Source: an uncultured Bacilli bacterium (lineage in GTDB: Bacteria; Bacillota_I; Bacilli_A; RFN20; CAG-631). From it: 28,427 nt of DNA. Both the position numbers and the translations under genes were made by a program. The notes below the pieces were generated by a model, which saw only the letters and a program-made list of their open reading frames with translations, had not been told where the DNA came from and did not search any database. The stretch spans positions 1 to 28,427 of the forward strand of contig CAKPXW010000009.1 of NCBI GenBank assembly GCA_934202505.1, written 5' to 3'. This document shows, in pieces, positions 7,462 to 14,730 of this stretch; position 1 is the first letter of the stretch, and the number at the start of each line of letters is the position of its first letter.

Positions 7462-8694
7462 TTAGTTCTCCTTCTTATTTGCTAAATAGCAAGATACAAA
7501 ATGAGTTGGTGAAACTTGAACCATGTCAGGATAGTTTCCTTCACATTGTTTAATACATTTGTTACAACGATTTTTAAAATAACAAGTAGTTGGCATATTA
7601 ATAGGATTTGGAACATTACCTGGAATTGAAAATAAAGGTTCATTGCTATTTCCATCAATACGTGGCTTTGCTTTTTGAAGGCCTTGAGTATATGGATGAA
7701 TAGGATGTTCAAATATTTCAAGAGCTGTTCCTTTTTCTATAATTTTACCAGCATACATTACAATAACATAGTCTGCCATTTCAGCAATTACTCCAAGGTC
7801 GTGAGTAATTAACATAATAGAAGCACCAGTTTTCTTTTGAATATTTCTTAATAAATCAAGAATTTGTGCTTGAATTGTAACATCAAGAGCTGTAGTTGGC
7901 TCATCAGCAATAATTAATTTTGGATTTGCAGCTAAAGCCATAGCTATCATAACTCTTTGACGCATACCACCTGATAATTCATGTGGATATTTTTTATATA
8001 CAAGTTCTGGATCTGGAATACCTACTAATTGAAGCATTTCAATAGATTTTGCTTTAGCAGATGCTTTATCTGCATGATTATGTAAAAATGATACTTCATC
8101 TAATTGATTACCAATAGTAAATACAGGATTTAAAGAAGTCATTGGTTCTTGGAAAATCATTGTAATGTCTTTTCCTCTAATTTTATACATTTCTTTTAAT
8201 GGCATTTTTGCTATATCATAAGTGATTTCTTCTTGTTCAAAAAGTAAGAAACCATTTTCATCTTTTGCTTGAATTGGTTTACCTTTTTCATCAACTTCTT
8301 TAGTATAAATAGGTATTTTTTTGCCTTTTTCATCAAGTTTATCAATTCTTGTTTTAAATCTAATAGAGCCATCAACAATTTGACCTGATGGGCCTTGAAT
8401 TAATCTCATTAAAGACAATGAAGAAACAGATTTTCCACAACCGGATTCACCAACAATACCAACAATACTATTTTTTTGAACTTCATAAGTAACACCATTA
8501 ACAGCTTTTACTACACCATTATCAGTATAAAAATACGTATGAAGATTTTCAAATTCAACCACATTATTATCATCTTTCATAGTAGTAATGTAGTCATCTT
8601 TAGTATATGATTTATTTCTTTTTTCAAGAGTTTTTATTTGGCTATTATTGCTTTTAATAATTGCCTTTATTTCTTTATTGCTAATATATGCCAT
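7462..8694 (-). CDS. oppD: Oligopeptide ABC transporter ATP-binding protein, OppD-type
   Basis: The 410-residue product is the partner ATPase of OppF. It shows Walker A GESGCGKSV (82-90), Q-loop MIFQEPMTSLNP (about 179-190), signature LSGGMRQR, Walker B LIIADEP, and LITHDLGVIAEMADYVIVMY. The C-terminal peptide-transporter domain contains PIHPYTQGLQKAKP and CYFKNRCNKC. Two features are unusual. A basic N-terminal extension of about 44 residues precedes the ABC fold. A charged insertion of about 45 residues (about 114-160, with KLDEKGKKIPIY and EVDEKGKPIQAKDENG) sits between the beta strands of the nucleotide domain and the segment leading to the Q-loop. The start at 8694 has AGAGGTAA upstream and is 5 bases after OppC. 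Confidence 0.95.
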   Translation of the reverse strand: MAYISNKEIKAIIKSNNSQIKTLEKRNKSYTKDDYITTMKDDNNVVEFENLHTYFYTDNGVVKAVNGVTYEVQKNSIVGIVGESGCGKSVSSLSLMRLIQGPSGQIVDGSIRFKTRIDKLDEKGKKIPIYTKEVDEKGKPIQAKDENGFLLFEQEEITYDIAKMPLKEMYKIRGKDITMIFQEPMTSLNPVFTIGNQLDEVSFLHNHADKASAKAKSIEMLQLVGIPDPELVYKKYPHELSGGMRQRVMIAMALAANPKLIIADEPTTALDVTIQAQILDLLRNIQKKTGASIMLITHDLGVIAEMADYVIVMYAGKIIEKGTALEIFEHPIHPYTQGLQKAKPRIDGNSNEPLFSIPGNVPNPINMPTTCYFKNRCNKCIKQCEGNYPDMVQVSPTHFVSCYLANKKEN

Positions 8695-8699
8695 AGTTA

Positions 8700-9872
8700 T
8701 TACCTCTTTCCTTTTGGATCGAAGGCATCACGTAAGCCATCACCAATAAAGTTAAATCCAAGAACTGCTAAAACAACACAAATACCAGCAGGAACCCATA
8801 ATAATGGATAATTTTCAAGATAAATAATATTATTTGCTGCAGAAATCATTGTACCCCATGCAGCATAAGGTTGTTGAACGCCTAGACCCAAGTATGAAAG
8901 TGTTGATTCATAAAGAATAACGCTACCTAAACCTAGTGTTGCACTAACAATTAATTGTGGTAAGACATTTGGAATTAATTGTCCAAATATTTTTTTAGAA
9001 GTAGGATAACCCATAACTTCTGAAGCTACCATATATTCTTGCTCACGTAAATATAATATTTGACCACGAACCATTCTTGCAGTTCCTGACCAACCAAATA
9101 TTGTAATGATAAACATTAAATAATAAATACGATTAGATCCAGAAATTCCAAGGGAATCTAATACAGCAGAAGAAATAAGTAGAATTGGTAATGTAGGGAT
9201 GCAGTTAAAAATATCAACTAAACGCATAATGACTTGGTCAACCCATTTGCCAAAATAGCCAGCTAAACCACCCATAATTACGCCAATAAACATTTCCATA
9301 AATACTACAATAAAACCAATAGCAAGAGAAATTCTTCCGCCATACATTAATCTTGTAAAAATATCAAATCCATTTTCATCAGTTCCCAACCAATGAGTAG
9401 ATGAAATTCCAGAACATTTATTTAATGGATTTAAATATTCATAGACATCATAAGCAGTATATGTTTTATCGCCAACTTTATAATCAAAAGACTTTTGAAT
9501 AATTTCTGTTACACCACTATAATCTGTTTCTGTTTCGCCCCAAGCTCTAATTAAATTAAGATGGTTTTGTCCAAGTAATTTTAAGATTACTGGTCCAAGA
9601 TAGGAAAAGGCAAACAAAGCAATAATAATTATTAGTCCTACAAGAGATAGTTTTGAACGGAAAAATCTTCTTAAAACCATTCTTGAAGGAGATATAATTT
9701 TAGCATTAGAAATATCTTCTGTCATAACTTCTAATTCTTCATCAGCATTATTATTATCAACAATTTTATCTTCTTCTAAGGCAATTTCTTTTTCCTTAGC
9801 TTCTTTAGCTTTTTCTTCAATAGTGTTTATTTCATCTTGGATAATAGGCTCATGTAATTTTTCTTCTTCCAT
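8700..9872 (-). CDS. oppC: Oligopeptide ABC transporter permease, OppC-type
   Basis: The 390-residue product is an inner-membrane permease subunit. After an acidic cytoplasmic N-terminus of about 65 residues (EEEKLHEP..., EIALEEDKIVDNNN), the OppC_N segment RMVLRRFFRSKLSLVGLIII begins, followed by about six membrane spans. The ABC-permease coupling loop ASEVMGYPTSKKIFGQLIPN is present, as are LGTDENGFDIFTRLMYGGR and the terminal GDGLRDAFDPKGK, all typical of DppC/OppC proteins. I choose the ATG at 9872 because AGGTGA lies 5 bases upstream. The GTG at 9881 is itself part of that RBS. The acidic N-terminal extension is longer than in most OppC proteins, parallel to the extensions on OppD and OppF. 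Confidence 0.95.
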   Translation of the reverse strand: MEEEKLHEPIIQDEINTIEEKAKEAKEKEIALEEDKIVDNNNADEELEVMTEDISNAKIISPSRMVLRRFFRSKLSLVGLIIIIALFAFSYLGPVILKLLGQNHLNLIRAWGETETDYSGVTEIIQKSFDYKVGDKTYTAYDVYEYLNPLNKCSGISSTHWLGTDENGFDIFTRLMYGGRISLAIGFIVVFMEMFIGVIMGGLAGYFGKWVDQVIMRLVDIFNCIPTLPILLISSAVLDSLGISGSNRIYYLMFIITIFGWSGTARMVRGQILYLREQEYMVASEVMGYPTSKKIFGQLIPNVLPQLIVSATLGLGSVILYESTLSYLGLGVQQPYAAWGTMISAANNIIYLENYPLLWVPAGICVVLAVLGFNFIGDGLRDAFDPKGKR

Positions 9873-9881
9873 TAAATTCAC

Positions 9882-10883
9882 CTACTTTCCAATTTTTACT
9901 CTAGGGTCAACAACTGCATACATTAAATCAGATAATAAAGTTCCAATAATTGTTAATATAGCTAAAAACATATTGTATCCCATAATAAATGGAATATCTC
10001 CATTATTTAAAGCTTTATAAGCAATATTACCAATACCTTCAATTCCAAATACTTGTTCAACAATCATAGCACCACCAAATAAAGATGGAAGAATACCAGC
10101 AAATATTGTAACAAGAGGAATCATTGTATTTCTAAATGCATGTTTGTAAATAACCTTTTTTTCAGGAAGTCCTTTAGCTCTTGCCGTTCTAATGTAGTCA
10201 GCATTTAATACTTCTAGAGTGTTAGTTCTAGTATAACGCATCATACCACCAATTGATAATACAACTAATACAACCATAGGAAGAATTAGGTGCTTCAATC
10301 TCATAAAGAAATAAGCAGTTTTTCCTACTTGGTCTACAGTTACACTAGCATCAACTTGTCCTGTAACAGGAAGCCATCCTAAATCAACAGCAAAGACTTT
10401 TATTAATAAATCAGCAAAGAAAAATGAAGGGAAAGCAATACCAATCATGGCAAGAATTGTAACTAAATAATCTTGGAAAGAATATTGCTTTACCGCACTT
10501 GATACACCTAAAGGTATGGAAATTAAAAATTCAAATACTAACGCTACTGCAGCAATGCCAAAAGAAATCCACATATATTCTCCGATTACAGAAGCAACAG
10601 GTCTTGAATATACAAAAGATTCGCCAAGATTACCTCTTAAGGCATTTTTTAACCAGCCAAAATAGCCATTTATTATTCCAGTAAATGAATTATCATATAA
10701 TCCATATATTTTAAGCATTGCATCTATGTCTTCTTGTTTAACAGTACCTTGATTTAATAAAGGAAGCATTTTTTGTTGAACATAATTAGTTGGCATTAAA
10801 CGAACTAATGTATAAATAATTATAGAAACCCCAAATAAAATCAAAATAGAGAGAAGAAGACGCTTCACGATGTATTTAAACAT
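9882..10883 (-). CDS. oppB: Oligopeptide ABC transporter permease, OppB-type
   Basis: The 333-residue product is the partner permease of OppC. The N-terminus MFKYIVKRLLLSILILFGVS followed by IIIYTLVRLMP is diagnostic of the OppB/DppB family. About six membrane spans follow. The coupling loop ARAKGLPEKKVIYKHAFRN is well preserved, and the C-terminus DLMYAVVDPRVKIGK is canonical. It lies between the substrate-binding lipoprotein (36-base gap) and oppC (9-base gap). No unusual insertion is seen, unlike the other subunits. The RBS is an AAGGTG placed somewhat far from the ATG. Confidence 0.95.
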   Translation of the reverse strand: MFKYIVKRLLLSILILFGVSIIIYTLVRLMPTNYVQQKMLPLLNQGTVKQEDIDAMLKIYGLYDNSFTGIINGYFGWLKNALRGNLGESFVYSRPVASVIGEYMWISFGIAAVALVFEFLISIPLGVSSAVKQYSFQDYLVTILAMIGIAFPSFFFADLLIKVFAVDLGWLPVTGQVDASVTVDQVGKTAYFFMRLKHLILPMVVLVVLSIGGMMRYTRTNTLEVLNADYIRTARAKGLPEKKVIYKHAFRNTMIPLVTIFAGILPSLFGGAMIVEQVFGIEGIGNIAYKALNNGDIPFIMGYNMFLAILTIIGTLLSDLMYAVVDPRVKIGK

Positions 10884-10919
10884 GTTTACACCACACCTTC
10901 TTTATAAATAAAATTAAAA

Positions 10920-13457
10920 TTATTTTGTAACTAAACTTAAATTCCAAATTTGATTAATAGGACCATTGTATGGAGAAATTTCATCTTTAGGAGTCATAGT
11001 AGTTGTGTCAATATATGAAGAATTATAAGCAAATAAGTCTTCTCTTTGATAAGTAGGAAGTTCAACAGCAAGTTGCATTACTAAATCAAGACATTCAGTA
11101 TAAATTCCAATTCTTTCTTGTTGATTTAAGGTTTCTCTTCCTTCTTCAATTTTTGTAGAAAGTAAATCAATTATATTTTGTTCATAGGCATATGTTTTTC
11201 CAGTAGTATCAGCTTTAATTTTATCATAACCCCAGTTTAAAGTTGAAGTTGCTGTAGAATCTTTATGGTATGTTTGATACATATCAGGATCAATTGTAGT
11301 AGACCATGCAGCAGCCCATACTGTTAAAGCACCTGAAGCTAATTTTTGTAAAGCTTGAATATCTGGTCCAACTTCAACATCAACACCAATACCTTTTAAA
11401 ATTTCTTGTGATTTGTAGAATGTTTGAGCAGCAGGGTGGTCAGCTGATTCACCAGCTAAAGTAAATTTGATTTTTAATTGTTTACCACTACTATCAACCA
11501 TTGCACCTTTTGAATTACGAGTGTATCCTGCTTGTTTGAATAATTTTTCTGCTGATTGTCCAGTAGAATCATATTCATAGTAAGGAGCAAGATCGTTACC
11601 TTCACTATCTTTTTCAGGATATGCCCAAGAAACTTTAGACATTGGACGATAAATAATTTCTGAAGTTCCAGGATAGTATGATAAAGTTAGACTAGTGTCC
11701 ATTGTAGTCATAATTGCACGACGAGCATAAACAGAAGGAATATATTTAGCATTGATACCAATATAACCATAACCTAATGTTTTAGCTTTAGAATAACTTA
11801 AATCTTTATTTTGTTCGATTTGATTAATAATTTCAGTTTTTGCTGAAGGTTCACAATAATGAACAGCTCCAGTTTCAAGAGCACTTAACATATTGTTTTG
11901 TGTAATAACTTGATAACGCATATATTTAATTTTTGGTTTTCCCATTAAGAAATAGTCATTTCTTACATAATAAGCAACTTTATCTTTAAAGAATTCTTTT
12001 GAATTAGTGCAATTATCACTTCTTTTATTATCAGAAGCTTTATAAGCACCAGCACCAACTGGTAAGCCAATCTTTTCAGGATCTTTAATTACTTGCTTTT
12101 GGAAAGTAGAAGATGAGTATTCAACTCCAAAATGATCAGTATAATCAAATGCTTTAATTTGTTCTGCATTTGAATAGTAATACATTGGTGCTACTGAGAA
12201 AGAGAAGTTCCAAATAGCTTTAGGGTCAACACCATTAATAGTGATTGAGAACATTTCATATCCATTTTCTGATCCTTCAACTTTTTTGCCTTCTGAATCA
12301 TAACGGGCATATTTATAAGATTTGCCATTAACATCATGGTCTTCAGTGATTACTTTAATACCAGAAATATTTTTATATTTAATTTTTGTTGTAGCAAAAT
12401 ATCTTTCTTGTGCTTCAGCAATAAATTCATTTAGAATAGTTGGAGCAGTATATGACCAATATTTTACAATTGTTTCAAATTCAGCAGGAAATTTAGCTTC
12501 ATATACTAAATCGATAGCTTCTTGTTGAGTCTTAGGTAATTCATCTTCATCAATTACATAAGTGATTTTTTCAGGATCGCCATCATCTTTTTCAAGATCA
12601 ATAATAATAAATCCTTCTGTATAAAGAAATGATTTAATATTATCAAATCCATATTCTTTTTCATATTGACCTACAGAATTTGTAAAGTCAGTCTTTAATT
12701 CATCTTTGAAAGTATCACTTATAAGTTCAAAGTCAGAAACAAATTTATCCGCATAAGGATAATTGCCATTATTTTGATATTTAGAAGCTTTAGCAGTTAA
12801 TTGGTTAACATAATCTTGATAAGAATATGCCATTCCAGGGGCCTTTTCTTCATTGATTTCATCTAATACTTGAATTAAGGCATCAACTCTTTCATTTGCT
12901 TCTTCAGTAAATTTCTTTTGGAAAGCATCTTGAGCAGCTTCACTATCTTGTTGAGTTCTATAAGCTTTAAGACCAACGATGTCTGTAGAATACATAGTTG
13001 AAGATCCAGTATATGAAGGATCAAGATATTCATACATATTAAATAGAACATCTTTTAAAGTTAAATATGAACCATCGCTAAATCTTACTTTAGATGTAGG
13101 ATTTTTCAATACAAATGTATATGTTGTTTTGTCAGTTGCTTCATCATATACTTGTTCATAATCTTTTACAACTACTGGTTGATCATCACCATATGCGATT
13201 TTTGCATTTTTATCAGTTGTAAACATGGAAATTTGAGTCATACCTATGATAGATGCATCATTTCCAGATGAATAATAGAATGGATTGAATACACCATCAA
13301 CATCTTGAATTGCAAAAATTAAAGCATCATTTTCATTATCATAAGTTTTTTTGCTTCCAGCATCACTGCCATTATCACTAGTTTTATCTTTACCACAAGA
13401 TGTCATAGCTAATGATAAAATTAAACTTGAAAGAAAAATCTTTGTTCCTTTTTTCAT
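10920..13457 (-). CDS. oppA: Oligopeptide-binding lipoprotein (SBP family 5), unusually large
   Basis: The 845-residue product is the extracytoplasmic substrate-binding component. The signal peptide ends in LSLAMTSC with lipidated Cys21, followed by a Ser/Lys/Asp linker. The family 5 fold is visible in YTFVLKNPTSKVRFSDGSYL (about 113-132), TLKDVLFNMYEYLDPSYTGS and LPVGAGAYKASDNKR. It continues with ISALETGAVHY-like MLSALETGAVHYCEPSAKTE, the LGYGYIGINAKYIPS strand and AWSTTIDPDMYQTYHKDS near the end. Typical OppA proteins are about 540-600 residues. Here an extra block of about 190 residues (about 167-358), rich in Glu/Lys/Ala and apparently helical, is inserted after the first subdomain. AAGGAGA precedes the ATG. 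It is the second gene of the operon, directly after an InlB-repeat lipoprotein. Confidence 0.9.
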   Translation of the reverse strand: MKKGTKIFLSSLILSLAMTSCGKDKTSDNGSDAGSKKTYDNENDALIFAIQDVDGVFNPFYYSSGNDASIIGMTQISMFTTDKNAKIAYGDDQPVVVKDYEQVYDEATDKTTYTFVLKNPTSKVRFSDGSYLTLKDVLFNMYEYLDPSYTGSSTMYSTDIVGLKAYRTQQDSEAAQDAFQKKFTEEANERVDALIQVLDEINEEKAPGMAYSYQDYVNQLTAKASKYQNNGNYPYADKFVSDFELISDTFKDELKTDFTNSVGQYEKEYGFDNIKSFLYTEGFIIIDLEKDDGDPEKITYVIDEDELPKTQQEAIDLVYEAKFPAEFETIVKYWSYTAPTILNEFIAEAQERYFATTKIKYKNISGIKVITEDHDVNGKSYKYARYDSEGKKVEGSENGYEMFSITINGVDPKAIWNFSFSVAPMYYYSNAEQIKAFDYTDHFGVEYSSSTFQKQVIKDPEKIGLPVGAGAYKASDNKRSDNCTNSKEFFKDKVAYYVRNDYFLMGKPKIKYMRYQVITQNNMLSALETGAVHYCEPSAKTEIINQIEQNKDLSYSKAKTLGYGYIGINAKYIPSVYARRAIMTTMDTSLTLSYYPGTSEIIYRPMSKVSWAYPEKDSEGNDLAPYYEYDSTGQSAEKLFKQAGYTRNSKGAMVDSSGKQLKIKFTLAGESADHPAAQTFYKSQEILKGIGVDVEVGPDIQALQKLASGALTVWAAAWSTTIDPDMYQTYHKDSTATSTLNWGYDKIKADTTGKTYAYEQNIIDLLSTKIEEGRETLNQQERIGIYTECLDLVMQLAVELPTYQREDLFAYNSSYIDTTTMTPKDEISPYNGPINQIWNLSLVTK

Positions 13458-13460
13458 AAT

Positions 13461-14552
13461 TTATTCTCCTTTTCTTAATAATTCAACAAAAGAATTAGTA
13501 ATTGTACAATTTTCCTGATTGTAGAAAAACTCATTTTTAACATTTACAGGAATATTATTTTTTGTAGCAAAATCTCCAATTGTATAAATACTTGTTATAT
13601 TTACATTATCAATAGTAGAGTTTTTACCACTTGCAGCCAATGGAGCAAAATACATAATTGAGCATAGATGAGGATCAAGCTCAAATTCTATATTGCTAAA
13701 AGTTAAATCCTTAATAGTGGAATTGTTAAATCCATTAAATATTCCTCCAACGAAAGCATTTGCTTTGCCATCTCTTCCATCAGTAGAAATTTTAAGATTT
13801 GTAATAGTATGATTATTTCCAAGAATTGAAATACCATCTGCTTCGATATAAGGAACACGCTTGTTACTTAAATCCAAATCTTTATTAATGTATAAACTAT
13901 TTCCCCAGTTAAGAGTAAACTCATTAGCTGTATTAATAACTTTATAATCGCCTTTTACCCATTTTGTATAGATAGGCTTTGAATTATTTTCTTCTGTAAG
14001 TACATAATTTTTATCAACAAGTGTAGTCATTGCTTCATCTTGATATGCTTCGATAAAAGTATATGTATCTTCAGATGGGTATTTAATTTTACTATTTTTA
14101 TAATTAAAAGCAGTGTCTGCTTGAGTTATATAATCAGTTAATAAAGTAAAGTTACTTTCTCCTTCTTTTTGATAGTATATTTCAAACTTGAATATAGTTT
14201 GAGTTTTCCACTTGGCATATAAAGTAATATTTTCATTCTTTAAAGTGAATGTGTTAATGTCTAGTCTTTCTGTAAAGTCCTTATCAAAATAAAACCCTTC
14301 AAGTTGCAAATCACCATTTTTAAATGTGTAAGTTTTACTTCCTACAAAATCTGTAACTGGTGAATTTGGCAAGTAGAATATTTCTAGGATGTGGGTATTT
14401 CTATTATTTTCAGTATAAATTCCATCTCCTAAATCATAGGTGACTTTAACATTATATCCCTTAGTTTCATAACCAAGTTGCTTATTATTACAAGAACAAA
14501 TAGTTACAAGAAGCGGAATTAATAATAGATTATTAAATAATTTTCTTTTCAA
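13461..14552 (-). CDS. Surface lipoprotein with InlB B-type repeats, first gene of opp operon
   Basis: The 363-residue product starts at a TTG (14552) with AAGGTGA 6 bases upstream. Its signal peptide MKRKLFNNLLLIPLLVTICSC gives lipidated Cys21. Two InlB B-repeat/Flg_new-like modules follow. The first starts VKVTYDLGDGIYTE and ends LQLEGFYFDKDF...ITLYAKW. The second starts FKFEIYYQKEGESNFTLL and ends TFIEAYQDEAMT...IYTKWVKG. The C-terminal half (about 205-345) has ILGNNHTITNLKIS and FNNSTIKDLTFSNIEFE rungs, resembling GLUG or pectate-lyase-like beta-helix repeats. The gene is separated from oppA by only 3 bases, so the oppA RBS lies inside its end. The pairing suggests a surface protein that helps capture peptides or bind a host or cell-wall polymer; that is inferred from position only. 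Confidence 0.82.
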   Translation of the reverse strand: MKRKLFNNLLLIPLLVTICSCNNKQLGYETKGYNVKVTYDLGDGIYTENNRNTHILEIFYLPNSPVTDFVGSKTYTFKNGDLQLEGFYFDKDFTERLDINTFTLKNENITLYAKWKTQTIFKFEIYYQKEGESNFTLLTDYITQADTAFNYKNSKIKYPSEDTYTFIEAYQDEAMTTLVDKNYVLTEENNSKPIYTKWVKGDYKVINTANEFTLNWGNSLYINKDLDLSNKRVPYIEADGISILGNNHTITNLKISTDGRDGKANAFVGGIFNGFNNSTIKDLTFSNIEFELDPHLCSIMYFAPLAASGKNSTIDNVNITSIYTIGDFATKNNIPVNVKNEFFYNQENCTITNSFVELLRKGE

Positions 14553-14593
14553 AATTACTCACCTTCTTTTTCTTTTAAACGCATATGCTTAAT

Positions 14594-14622
14594 ATTATAT
14601 ATTAACAATGCTTAAAAAGCAA
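14594..14622 (-). promoter_or_regulatory. Promoter of the opp operon
   Basis: On the minus strand TTGCTT (14622-14617) and TATAAT (14599-14594) are 17 bases apart, about 42 bases before the TTG start at 14552. The -35 region lies in a short dyad GCTTTTTAAGC. A second possible -35, TTGAAA, lies farther up within AATATTGTTGAAAT (14664-14651). Confidence 0.6.
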
Positions 14623-14707
14623 TAAAAATAATAATAATAAGCAATCCATTATTTCAACAATATTAGTAAATAAAAAAGAAAGTAATATATTGCAATAAAA
14701 TAAAAAA

Positions 14708-14730
14708 GAAGATTAGATTATCTAATCTTC
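14708..14730 (-). terminator. Terminator of the MoxR/vWA operon
   Basis: GAAGATTAGA (14708-14717) and TCTAATCTTC (14721-14730) form a perfect 10-bp stem with a 3-base loop, followed on the minus strand by TTTTTTATTTTATT. The stop codon of the last gene (14724-14722) is inside the stem. Confidence 0.9.
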
